DNA of 44,568 bases, taken from positions 1 through 44,568 of the forward strand of contig NZ_BANU01000040.1 in the NCBI RefSeq assembly GCF_000333035.1, written 5' to 3'. Source of the stretch: Gordonia sihwensis NBRC 108236 (GTDB lineage: Bacteria > Actinomycetota > Actinomycetes > Mycobacteriales > Mycobacteriaceae). Under the pieces are notes generated by a model, which was not told where the DNA came from, did not search any database, and was given only the letters and a program-made list of their open reading frames with translations. Below, one piece after another: positions 1 to 7,136 of this stretch (position 1 is the first letter of the stretch; the number at the start of each line of letters is the position of its first letter). The position numbers were made by a program, and so were the translations under genes.

Positions 1-1
1 T

Positions 2-1084
2 CCGTCTCCCGCACCGGCCGCAGGTGGCGCACCGCCTCGCCGTCGCTCCGACGAGAGGCGGTCCACACCGCCACCGACTCCGCCCCGGCGCCGCGGCCGC
101 GCCGCGCCCTCTCCCAAACCGCGCAAGCGCAGGCGGTTCCGGCTGGGCCGGATCCTGCTCGTGATCGTGCTCCTGCTCGTCGTGATTCCAGTCGGGCTGC
201 TGTTCTATTACGACGGCAAGCTGCATCGGGTCAACGCCCTGTCCGGCTATCCCGGACGGATCGGCGATACTCCCGGAACCAACTGGCTGATCGTCGGAAC
301 CGACTCCCGTCAGGGACTCACCGAGGAACAGAAGAAGAACCTGGCGACCGGTGACGCCGACGGGGCGCGCACCGACACCATCATGATGGCGCACCTGCCG
401 ACCTCGGGTAAGCCGATGCTCATCAGCATCCCCCGCGATCTGTACGTGCCGATCCCCGGAATGGGCAGCCACAAGATCAACGCCGCCTTCAACAACGGCG
501 GGCCGCAACTACTGGTCCAGACCGTCGAAGAGTTCACCGGCGTCCGCATCGACCACTACGCCGAGATCGGGTTCGGCGGCTTCGACAACCTCGTCGATTC
601 CGTCGGCGGGGTTCAGATGTGCCTCGATCAGCCCCTGCACGACCCCAAGGCCGGGCTGAACCTGCCCGCGGGATGCCAGAGACTCGACGGCGCTCAGGCA
701 CTCGGACTGGTGCGCACCCGCGCCTTCCCCAACGCCGACCTGGAGCGAGTGGTGAACCAGCGCAAGTTCCTCGCGGCACTGATGTCGAAGGCCACGAGCC
801 CCGGGGTGCTGCTCAACCCGTTCCGGCTGTTCCCGTTCGTCAGCGGGGCGGTCGACGCGGTCACCGTCGACAGCGGCGACCACATCTGGAACCTGGCCTG
901 GCTCGCGTACAAGATCAGCGGTGATCCGGTCACCACGACGGCGCCGGCCGACGGCGACGAGTTCACCGACGACGGCGACTCGCTGATACCGGGCGAGACG
1001 ACGAAGAGCTTCTTCGACTACATCGCGCGCGGCCGGGCGGTTCCAGCCGATCTGCTGAGCGGAGGAACCGGCGCCGTGTCGTAG
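2..1084 (+). CDS. LytR-CpsA-Psr (LCP) family cell-wall glycopolymer ligase, 5' truncated by the window edge
   Basis: The reading frame is open from the first bases, so the true start lies upstream and 360 residues are visible. A proline/arginine-rich cytoplasmic stretch (visible residues 1-46) ends in a basic cluster, followed by one membrane helix (about 47-66, rich in Leu, Ile and Val). The extracytoplasmic LCP domain then begins near GTNWLIVGTDSR and includes RTDTI, SIPRDL, HKINAAF and LVRTR, where family arginine and aspartate residues hold polyprenyl pyrophosphate. LCP proteins transfer glycopolymers such as arabinogalactan from lipid carriers to peptidoglycan outside the membrane. There is no C-terminal LytR_C domain; the tail is short and acidic. 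A later ATG at 161 would delete the basic cluster and part of the helix, so it is unlikely to be the start. Family assignment is firm; the exact substrate is not shown. Confidence 0.92.
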   Translation, partial: PSPAPAAGGAPPRRRSDERRSTPPPTPPRRRGRAAPSPKPRKRRRFRLGRILLVIVLLLVVIPVGLLFYYDGKLHRVNALSGYPGRIGDTPGTNWLIVGTDSRQGLTEEQKKNLATGDADGARTDTIMMAHLPTSGKPMLISIPRDLYVPIPGMGSHKINAAFNNGGPQLLVQTVEEFTGVRIDHYAEIGFGGFDNLVDSVGGVQMCLDQPLHDPKAGLNLPAGCQRLDGAQALGLVRTRAFPNADLERVVNQRKFLAALMSKATSPGVLLNPFRLFPFVSGAVDAVTVDSGDHIWNLAWLAYKISGDPVTTTAPADGDEFTDDGDSLIPGETTKSFFDYIARGRAVPADLLSGGTGAVS

Positions 1085-1152
1085 TGGCCGCCGCCACCGA
1101 ATCGGAGTCGGGCGCCGCCCGTCGCCACCAGCCGGGTGCGGAGCCGGGCCAT

Positions 1153-1158
1153 TAGACT
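1153..1158 (+). promoter_or_regulatory. Putative -10 element (TAGACT) giving a leaderless ferritin mRNA
   Basis: TAGACT fits the actinobacterial TANNNT -10 pattern and ends 6 nt before the ATG at 1165, so transcription would begin at or next to the start codon. No Shine-Dalgarno sequence precedes the ATG, which fits a leaderless message. No clear -35 is seen. Confidence 0.4.
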
Positions 1159-1164
1159 CGTCCC

Positions 1165-1710
1165 ATGACCGAAACGCCGCGCACGCCGTTCCATCAGCTG
1201 CTGCACGACCAGATCAGCAACGAGTTCTCCGCATCTCAGCAGTACATCGCGCTCGCGGTGTACTACGACAGCCACGACATGCCGCAGCTGGCGAAGCATT
1301 TCTATGCCCAGTCCGTGGAAGAGCGCAATCACGCGATGATGATCGTCCAGTACTTCCTGGACCGCGACATCGATGTCAAGATCCCCGCCGCCGACGCCCC
1401 GATCACCGAGTTCGACGACTACCGCGGCCCGATCGAACTCGCGCTGAAGCAGGAGAAGATCGTCACCCAGCAGATCGTCGATCTGGCGAAGACCGCCCGC
1501 GACAGCGGCGACTACCTCGGCGAGCAGTTCATGCAGTGGTTCCTCAAGGAGCAGGTGGAGGAGGTCGCGACGATCACCACGCTCCAGACCATCGCCGACC
1601 GCGCCAACGGCAACATCTTCGATCTCGAGAACTTCGTGGAACGCGAGGTCAACAACGGTGGCCCCGCACCCGACGCCGCCGAACCGCCGGCCGCGGGCGG
1701 AAACCTCTGA
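1165..1710 (+). CDS. bfrB: BfrB-type ferritin (heme-free iron storage)
   Basis: A protein of 181 residues, matching mycobacterial BfrB in length and sequence style. The four-helix ferritin fold carries ferroxidase ligands at E20, E53 and H56 (VEERNHA) and a later QEKIVTQQ helix. It oxidises Fe(II) and stores ferric mineral in a 24-mer shell in the cytosol. The Pro/Ala/Gly-rich C-terminal tail (after about residue 162) resembles the extended tail of mycobacterial BfrB. The methionine that would bind heme in a bacterioferritin is not apparent, so ferritin is preferred. In M. tuberculosis bfrB is activated by IdeR through iron boxes; I could not find a box of that kind here. Confidence 0.93.
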   Translation: MTETPRTPFHQLLHDQISNEFSASQQYIALAVYYDSHDMPQLAKHFYAQSVEERNHAMMIVQYFLDRDIDVKIPAADAPITEFDDYRGPIELALKQEKIVTQQIVDLAKTARDSGDYLGEQFMQWFLKEQVEEVATITTLQTIADRANGNIFDLENFVEREVNNGGPAPDAAEPPAAGGNL

Positions 1711-1734
1711 CGGCCGGCGGGACGGCTCCGGCGG

Positions 1735-2700
1735 CTACCGCAGCGTGACCTGACGCCCGATGATGCCCGCCCGGGAGCTTCGCTCGGCGGCGGTGAGGTC
1801 GGAGGTCTCCGCCAGCGCCTCGGTCAGCCGGGCGTCGAACTCCTCGACTCCCGAGTGCCATTCCTCGTGGTGCGCCTCGGGATCGAGGTCGAAGACCGGA
1901 ACCACCAGACCGTGGGTGCGGAACGAACCCGCGAAGCGCGAACCCTCGCCCAAGGTCAGCCCGCCGGCCGCGTGCACGCGGGCGAGTGCGTTCATCAACG
2001 CGGTCTCTTCCTCCGGACGCACCCACCTCAGATGTGCACGATCGCCTGCGTCGACCCACCACGGTGCACCGACCCCGCTCGACGGGTGCAGCCGGGCGGT
2101 CGGAAGGATTGTCGCGTTGGCGCGCTCGAGCATCATCGAGAGCTCCGCCGGAACGTCGGAGTCGTCGGCGAACCACCACCCGAAGTCCTCATGCACGACC
2201 ACCTGGAGTTCGGCCTCCGGGTCGATGATCTCGGTGAGCGGACGACCGAGTACGCCGCCCGGGTAGGTGTCGCCGGCGGCGGCTGCACTCGCCCAGGTCA
2301 GCGCCGCGGACAGCGAGCCGGCGAGGTCGGCCGGCTCGGGGTTGGTCTGCAGGGCCACGAGGCCTCCGGTGACCTTCCCGCCCTCGTCCCCCTCCGCCGC
2401 TCCGCGCTCGCCGAAGACCGCTGCGTCGCGCTGCCGGACCTGGGCCGGCACCGCACCGGGCAGAATGGTCGCGAAGTCGGCTTCGTGCGCCGCGTCGAAC
2501 CCTGCGGCGAACGGCACCCGGGCAGTGGCGGAAGCGATGAAGGCGCGCAACGCCACCAGATCGCATTCCGCCTTGAGTCCTTGGAACGGGCGCGCCGGCG
2601 CCGCCAGTGCGGCTTCCTGCCGCGCCTTGCGGGCGGCGACCCGCTCGGCTCGATTGCTCCCCGGACGCGGGCCGCTGCCGCGCTTGCTCTTCTTTCCCAT
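1735..2700 (-). CDS. DUF5926 family protein
   Basis: A protein of 321 residues recognised as the actinobacterial DUF5926 family by its N-terminus (MGKKSKRGSGPRPGSNRAER), which is lysine/arginine-rich and followed by PFQGLKAECDLVALRAF. It has no signal peptide or membrane segment. The mid-region is Ala-rich with scattered conserved Trp residues (FGWWFADD, APWWVDAG), and the C-terminal third contains VPVFDLDPEAHHEEW. Some databases have labelled relatives as SecA-like because of a SEC-C resemblance, but no ATPase motif is present here. It converges with the ferritin gene, the stops being 24 bp apart. Function unknown. Confidence 0.8.
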   Translation of the reverse strand: MGKKSKRGSGPRPGSNRAERVAARKARQEAALAAPARPFQGLKAECDLVALRAFIASATARVPFAAGFDAAHEADFATILPGAVPAQVRQRDAAVFGERGAAEGDEGGKVTGGLVALQTNPEPADLAGSLSAALTWASAAAAGDTYPGGVLGRPLTEIIDPEAELQVVVHEDFGWWFADDSDVPAELSMMLERANATILPTARLHPSSGVGAPWWVDAGDRAHLRWVRPEEETALMNALARVHAAGGLTLGEGSRFAGSFRTHGLVVPVFDLDPEAHHEEWHSGVEEFDARLTEALAETSDLTAAERSSRAGIIGRQVTLR

Positions 2701-2758
2701 GCGACCAGCCTCTCATCCGCCGGGACGCGGCGCACGAGGGCACCCGATCGCTGACGTC

Positions 2759-3547
2759 TCACTCCACCGTGACGAGCCAGTCCCGCACTCGGGCCGGGTA
2801 GTTGGTCGCCAGCCAGCGCACGCCGAGGTCGGCGCACAGCTGCACGTCGGCCTGGTCGTCGCACGTCCACGCGTAAGTGACGCGGCCTGCTGCGGCGGCC
2901 CGATCGACGAGGTCGGGGTGCAGACGCAGGGTCTCGATGGACGGTCCGACACCGGTGGCGCCGACAGCCGTCGCCGCCGTCCCGCCGATGATGCGGATGC
3001 TGTCGCCGAGGAGGATCGTCGGGAGTATCGGTGCGGTGCGCCGCACCCGCCACACGCCCGCCGGGGAGAACGAGATCACGACGGCACGGCTGTGGTCGGC
3101 CGACGGCGGCGCAGCGACGCCGAACTCGTGGAGGACTTCGAGGAGTTTGAGCTCCACCATGCTGCCGAAGCGGACCGGATGCTTGGTCTCGATGAACAAG
3201 CGCACCGGCCGATGCCAGTCCAGGGTGAGGGTGAGCAATTCGCGCAGGGTGAGCACCGACGCCGCCCGGCCGCTTCGGTGCCACGAGCCGAAGTCGTATT
3301 CACGCAGTTGCGCCAGGCTCATCTCGCTCACCACACCACTCGCGTCGGACGTCCGGTCGATGGTGCGGTCGTGGATGCAGACCAGTTCGCCGTCGGCGGT
3401 CAGCCGGACGTCGCATTCGAGGCCGTCGGCGCCCTGCGACAGCGCCAGCTCGTAAGCCGCCAACGTGTGCTCGGCCAACTCGCCGGAGGCGCCGCGATGC
3501 GCGACCACCGCGGGCTTGCCCGAGCGCGAGATACCCGCCGACATCAT
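2759..3547 (-). CDS. glpQ1: Glycerophosphodiester phosphodiesterase (GlpQ1-like)
   Basis: A protein of 262 residues with a GDPD TIM barrel: HRGAS (H17, R18), EHT in place of the usual ENT, LECDVRLT (E44, D46) and VCIHD (H59). The enzyme hydrolyses glycerophosphodiesters to glycerol-3-phosphate and an alcohol, recycling phospholipid headgroups. No signal peptide is visible, so a cytosolic location is likely. The start is chosen at 3547 because its ATG overlaps the TGA of the upstream membrane-protein gene (ATGA), implying translational coupling; a second ATG follows directly at 3544. The frame stays open far upstream, but that part is antisense to real genes and reads as low-complexity arginine-rich sequence. 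The neighbourhood after bfrB matches the order I recall for M. tuberculosis glpQ1 (Rv3842c). Confidence 0.9.
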   Translation of the reverse strand: MMSAGISRSGKPAVVAHRGASGELAEHTLAAYELALSQGADGLECDVRLTADGELVCIHDRTIDRTSDASGVVSEMSLAQLREYDFGSWHRSGRAASVLTLRELLTLTLDWHRPVRLFIETKHPVRFGSMVELKLLEVLHEFGVAAPPSADHSRAVVISFSPAGVWRVRRTAPILPTILLGDSIRIIGGTAATAVGATGVGPSIETLRLHPDLVDRAAAAGRVTYAWTCDDQADVQLCADLGVRWLATNYPARVRDWLVTVE

Positions 3548-4506
3548 GCCGCCACCAGTCGTCGTCCGGATGCGCTGGAACCGACCGGGCCGGTGAGGAC
3601 CGTCACCAGCCGCGGACCCACCCAGTGGGCGAAGACCGCGGAGACCGCGAGCGAGAACGTGACCAGCGCGAGCGCATTGGCGCTCACCTGGACCGAGTCG
3701 CTGAACCATGAGCCGATTCGATAGCAGACCGCGATCAGCGCGACGAGATTGACGATCGCCCACGCGGTCCCCAGATGCTTGATGCGTCCGATCGCCGGAG
3801 CCGGAGCGTCGCCGCACAGCGCGGCCTCGCTGAGCAGCAGGGGAACTCCGACGACATTGGCCAGCGGCACCGCCGCCAGCGCCAGTACCACGCGGGCCGG
3901 CCGCGGGTCCCGGCGGTCGGCGGCCCGATACGCTGCGGCCCGCGCCGGAAGCAGCCAGCGCACGAAGGCCACGAGTGCCACCAGCATTGCGACGAAGGCG
4001 AAGACTCCGAAGACGAGCACCGCGGCGCCCGAGAGCAGATCCAGCCACATCGGAATCGGCGTCGAGCGGTTGACGGCCGCGATGACGTACCGGATCAGAT
4101 GCACCACCGCCGCCGCGCCGAGCATGGAGGTCGCCATCCGCAGCGCGCGCAGCAGCACGTCGCCGGGGTCCGCGGGCTCCGGGTTCTCCCCCGGCGAGAT
4201 CGGCCCGCGATCCGACAGACCCCAGCGCGGTATGTACCGGTACGACGGGGTCGGCGTCCATTCGTGCGCGCGGACCGTGACCGGAGCCGGACGCGCCTCG
4301 GCCGGACGGTCGGCGACCCAGCGCAGACCGGCCCGCGCGACACTCGTGCGCGGTGCCGAAGCCCCTCGCGCGGCACCGGACTGCGGCCGCTGAACCACGC
4401 GGCCCTGTGCGTCGAGCACCATGAGCCGACGGCCGCAGCGCGGGCACAGTTCACGTCCCTCGCGATGCGGCGCCTGGATGCGGCAGCTGGGGCAGACGTC
4501 GAGCAT
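3544..4506 (-). CDS. DUF4328-type multi-pass membrane protein with N-terminal zinc ribbon
   Basis: A protein of 320 residues. The first 30 carry two CxxC knuckles (CPSC and CPRCGRR) that form a short zinc ribbon. A linker rich in Arg, Ala and Pro follows. From about residue 120 there are roughly six hydrophobic helices, including LLSGAAVLVFGVFAFVAMLV, VVLALAAVPLANVVGVPLLL and AWAIVNLVALIAVCY. This looks like the DUF4328 membrane family and the product of M. tuberculosis Rv3843c, which also sits beside glpQ1. The start at 4506 overlaps the stop of the rhodanese gene by one base (TGATG), and the stop overlaps glpQ1, so the three genes form a coupled operon. Function unknown; a membrane sensor or lipid-related role is only a guess. 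Confidence 0.8.
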   Translation of the reverse strand: MLDVCPSCRIQAPHREGRELCPRCGRRLMVLDAQGRVVQRPQSGAARGASAPRTSVARAGLRWVADRPAEARPAPVTVRAHEWTPTPSYRYIPRWGLSDRGPISPGENPEPADPGDVLLRALRMATSMLGAAAVVHLIRYVIAAVNRSTPIPMWLDLLSGAAVLVFGVFAFVAMLVALVAFVRWLLPARAAAYRAADRRDPRPARVVLALAAVPLANVVGVPLLLSEAALCGDAPAPAIGRIKHLGTAWAIVNLVALIAVCYRIGSWFSDSVQVSANALALVTFSLAVSAVFAHWVGPRLVTVLTGPVGSSASGRRLVAA

Positions 4507-4871
4507 CAGGCGTCGCCGCTCCCGTACATCCCTTCGGTTCCGGTGTCGACGGGCTTGTCCGCCGCCTGCCACGCCACCATGCCGCCCTCCACGCAGGTTC
4601 CGTCGATGCCGCGCATCGCCAGGTACTGGAGCAGGCGGAACGATCGCCCACTGGTCCGGCATATCACCAGGAGTTCGGAGTCGAGGTCGATCTCGTCGAT
4701 CCGCGCGGGCACGTCGTCGAGCGGGATGTGCAGCGCCCCGCGCACGTGGGCTTCCTCCCACTCGTAGTTCTCTCGAACGTCGAGAAGGACCTTGTCGGTG
4801 ACATCGCTGAAGTCGTCGGGGAGGTCGGTGACCGCCACCGTCTCGATCTCGTCCATGCTCACCGTTCCCAT
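4506..4871 (-). CDS. Single-domain rhodanese-like sulfurtransferase
   Basis: A protein of 121 residues with one rhodanese fold: VLLDVRENYEWEEAHVRGAL, then the active-site loop CRTSGRS with C71 as the persulfide-carrying cysteine, then the C-terminal GGMVAWQAADKP. It is the size of stand-alone GlpE/PspE-type proteins that move sulfane sulfur in the cytosol. The start is set at the ATG at 4871 (MGTVSMDEIETV); an internal ATG at 4856 is possible. The frame is open to 4982, but that extra stretch does not look like rhodanese and would overlap a perfect palindrome. It is the first gene of the operon with the DUF4328 and GlpQ1 genes. Confidence 0.87.
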   Translation of the reverse strand: MGTVSMDEIETVAVTDLPDDFSDVTDKVLLDVRENYEWEEAHVRGALHIPLDDVPARIDEIDLDSELLVICRTSGRSFRLLQYLAMRGIDGTCVEGGMVAWQAADKPVDTGTEGMYGSGDA

Positions 4872-4974
4872 GCTTCCACAAGTGCCCCGAACTCGATGCG
4901 GAGCCGCCGCGGATGATCGCATCGCGGAGCCTTCGGCGCTACCACAACCGCCCAGCGGCGCAACGCGCTCACCC

Positions 4975-4992
4975 ATATGCAAGGTTGCATAT
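4975..4992. promoter_or_regulatory. Perfect palindrome ATATGCAAGGTTGCATAT, probable operator
   Basis: Two exact 8-bp arms around a GG centre, placed upstream of the rhodanese operon start (4871) and immediately beside a DnaA box. The size and symmetry suit a dimeric helix-turn-helix repressor such as a MarR, TetR or GntR protein. No such regulator gene is adjacent, so the binding protein is unknown. Confidence 0.5.
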
Positions 4993-4994
4993 TT

Positions 4995-5224
4995 TTATCC
5001 ACAGCGGCGTGTCGCACTGTCGATCCACACATACCCACAACCTCCGCCAGTCCTGTGGACAGCCCTGTGGATTTGTGGATAAGGGGAGGTGAAAGCAAGA
5101 CTTTCTGTGTCGCACGTCTCATTCCGGCTGACAATTCCCTGAATCTTCATCGCATTTCCCCTGGATTGTCGCCTGACGGCCAAGCGATTCTTCCCCAAGT
5201 GCACTGTGGACAACGTGGGGATAA
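4995..5224. other. Cluster of DnaA-box-like 9-mers outside the origin
   Basis: Exact or near boxes: TTATCCACA at 4995-5003 (plus, exact E. coli-type box); TGTGGATAA at 5074-5082 (exact on minus); TGTGGACAA at 5205-5213 (exact actinobacterial-type TTGTCCACA on minus); and TGGGGATAA at 5216-5224 (one mismatch). Weaker 7/9 matches lie at 5021-5029, 5031-5039, 5054-5062 and 5066-5074. dnaA and dnaN are not adjacent, so this is not the standard oriC arrangement. A DnaA-titration or DnaA-regulatory locus is an inference. Confidence 0.55.
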
Positions 5225-5299
5225 CCCAGTCGAACAAACCCTCAAGTTCTACTTGCGACTTGCTCGGGCGCTGATCGCGGCACACTACACTCCGAGGTT

Positions 5300-6034
5300 G
5301 TGCACGTGCGCTGGCTCACCGCTTTCTTCGACTTCCCGGCCTCCGAATTCGGCGCTGAGGTGACCTTCTGGCGCGCGATCTCCGGCAGTACGGTGTCCCC
5401 GCCGCGCGGCGAGTTCAAGGAGTTCGCGACGCTCGAACCGTTCCACGGCGACCCTTATCTGCGTGTTCAGCGGGTCGACGACGGTCCGGGCGGGATGCAT
5501 CTGGATCTCCACGTGGACGATCCGTCGCAGGCGATGCTCGAGGCCGAGTCGAGGGGCGCGACGGTCGAGTCCGTCGCCGACGGTGTCGTGACGATGCGCT
5601 CGCCCGCCGGCGGCGTGTTCTGCCTCATCCCGTGGCGGAACGAATCAGTCCGGGCCCGGCCCATCCGGTGGCCCGGAGGAGGCATCAGCATCATCGATCA
5701 GCTCCGATTCCAGGTGCCGTCCGCCGACTTCGGTACCGAGGTGCAGTTCTGGGCCGGACTCACCGGCAAAGACGCCGGCCCCACCGAGGGCGTCGATGCG
5801 GTCGCTCTCAACAACAGTCCCCGACTCTCGCTGCAGGTCGTCATCATGCGGACCGACGAGAGCGTCGCCAGCGCGCACACCGCGATCGCCGCCACCAACG
5901 TGCCGGACGAAGTGGAGCGGCACGAGGGCTGGGGCGCGACGGTCGTCGCGCGCTCCGCCGACTGCGTGCAGATGGCCGACCCGTGCGGCCGGCTCTACTG
6001 CATCACTGCGCGCAATCCGCGGACCGGTGTGTGA
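5300..6034 (+). CDS. Two-domain VOC (glyoxalase-like) protein
   Basis: A protein of 244 residues made of two tandem glyoxalase-like halves. Residues 1-113 contain WLTAFFDFPASEFGAEVTFW and end in GGVFCLIPW. Residues 130-244 repeat the pattern with LRFQVPSADFGTEVQFWAGL and CGRLYCITAR. Each half has the two beta-alpha-beta-beta-beta modules expected of one VOC domain. The fold supports metal-dependent isomerases, dioxygenases and resistance binding proteins; metal ligands are not obvious, so substrate and activity are unknown. The start is the GTG at 5300, with another GTG two codons on. The DnaA-box cluster lies directly upstream. The gene converges with the AlkZ-like gene. Confidence 0.8.
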   Translation: MHVRWLTAFFDFPASEFGAEVTFWRAISGSTVSPPRGEFKEFATLEPFHGDPYLRVQRVDDGPGGMHLDLHVDDPSQAMLEAESRGATVESVADGVVTMRSPAGGVFCLIPWRNESVRARPIRWPGGGISIIDQLRFQVPSADFGTEVQFWAGLTGKDAGPTEGVDAVALNNSPRLSLQVVIMRTDESVASAHTAIAATNVPDEVERHEGWGATVVARSADCVQMADPCGRLYCITARNPRTGV

Positions 6035-6062
6035 GACCACCCCCGACTGCCCCACGCGTCCG

Positions 6063-7127
6063 TCAGCCCAATTCGGCGAGTCTGCGGGCCTCACGTTCAC
6101 ACTCACGGCGCTGCGCCGGCCGCAGGTCCACGAGCTCGGTGAGCTCGACGCCGGCCGCCGTCCGCCGCCAGGTCCCGGCCAGTCGCCCGTCCGCCAGGAT
6201 GAATCCCGGCGACTGCCCGTTGGGTGTCACGGTCCGCGCGTAGACGTCCGGGTCGGCGACTCGGGCGCGGTCGGCGGCGGTGAAGATCACGTTGTCGAAG
6301 GGCGCGACGAGCCGAATCGGCACCGCGGTTTCCGGATCAGCGAGCGCCAGCCCGTCCAGGTCGTACAGCGTCCGTCCGTCGGGTCCGGTGAGACGCACCA
6401 ACTCCCAGTCGTCCGTCATCTGCTCCAGTACCGGGCGCAGTCCGCGCAGACCGGACCAGGTCTGCACCGCCGCGACCGTCGACGGCCCGAAACCCCTCAG
6501 GTAGAGGCGGATCAGGTCGCGAATCGCCTCATCACCGGCGACGGCCGGCTCCCCCGGTCCGATCCAGTCGTCCAGCAGGCGGAAGGCCGGGCCGCCCGAC
6601 CGTCGCCACAGTCCCCGCGGGGGCGTCTGGACCAGCGGCATCCACGCCCGGACCACCGCGGCCATCGCGTCGACGGGTTCGGCCGGCCAGGTCTCCGAGA
6701 GCGCCGTACGCAGCCGGGCCGCCGTCACGGGCTCGGGTCCACCGCCGATGATCCGCGCGCCCACGGCCGCCACCTCGTCCGGGGCCGGACCGTTGAGTCG
6801 TCGGACGTGATGGCGAGCCCCGCTGATCAGCGTCGGGCTCAGCAGCGCCCTGATCCACCGCGCGTCGAGGGCGTCCATCAGGAAGACCGTGCCCCACTGA
6901 AGCGCCATCCGGACCATCGATCGATCCTGGATCAAACTGTCCAATTCGGCTGGATCGAAGTCCTCGATCCGGGAGGCGAGCGCATAGAACGCGGCCTGCG
7001 GATCCTGCGACTGCAGGCCGACGCACCGGTCGACGACCTCCACGGCGTCCTCGTCCACCCGCTCGATCAGGTGTTGCCGCTCGAGCAGCGTGCGGTTCCA
7101 TTGGCGCAGACTGATCGCTCCGGTCAC
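6063..7127 (-). CDS. AlkZ-like winged-helix protein (HTH_42 / DNA glycosylase family)
   Basis: A protein of 354 residues with the HTH_42 (DUF1006) architecture of tandem winged helices. The N-terminus carries LQSQDP, matching the Q-x-Q motif near the proposed catalytic site of AlkZ/YcaQ glycosylases. Other family signatures are MALQWGTVFLMDA, YLRGFGPSTVAAVQTWSG, and the C-terminal VAPFDNVIFTAADRARV and GFILADGRLAGTWRR. Characterised relatives unhook interstrand crosslinks or excise bulky alkyl adducts; many relatives are uncharacterised. The start is a GTG, 9 bp downstream of the msrA stop, so the two genes are probably cotranscribed as a small damage-repair operon. Activity on DNA is inferred from family only. 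Confidence 0.82.
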   Translation of the reverse strand: MTGAISLRQWNRTLLERQHLIERVDEDAVEVVDRCVGLQSQDPQAAFYALASRIEDFDPAELDSLIQDRSMVRMALQWGTVFLMDALDARWIRALLSPTLISGARHHVRRLNGPAPDEVAAVGARIIGGGPEPVTAARLRTALSETWPAEPVDAMAAVVRAWMPLVQTPPRGLWRRSGGPAFRLLDDWIGPGEPAVAGDEAIRDLIRLYLRGFGPSTVAAVQTWSGLRGLRPVLEQMTDDWELVRLTGPDGRTLYDLDGLALADPETAVPIRLVAPFDNVIFTAADRARVADPDVYARTVTPNGQSPGFILADGRLAGTWRRTAAGVELTELVDLRPAQRRECEREARRLAELG

Positions 7128-7136
7128 GGCCGCGAG

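Larger units (their letters stand above)
4872..5299. other. 428-bp non-coding region, relatively AT-rich, between divergent genes
   Basis: The only gene-free stretch above 300 bases. It separates the rhodanese operon (minus) from the VOC gene (plus). It holds a perfect 18-bp palindrome (4975-4992), at least five DnaA-box-like sequences (4995-5224), and a small hairpin GAAAG/CTTTC (5091-5105). It is visibly richer in A and T than its neighbours. Short open frames crossing it show no codon bias or family resemblance. Confidence 0.75.

Noticed and set aside
1085..1164. IdeR iron box upstream of bfrB
   Set aside because: The region was read for a TTAGGTTAGGCTAACCTAA-like 19-mer, as known for mycobacterial iron genes. 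Nothing close was found, so no iron-box feature is reported.
2759..4447. A single long glycerophosphodiesterase with a 300-residue N-terminal extension
   Set aside because: The extension is antisense-frame reading through the DUF4328 gene. It is arginine-rich low-complexity sequence without family signals, while the ATGA-coupled start at 3547 gives a normal-length enzyme.
4975..5224. This region as the chromosomal oriC
   Set aside because: dnaA, dnaN, recF and rpmH are not adjacent, and boxes are fewer than in typical actinobacterial origins. Only a DnaA-box cluster is claimed.
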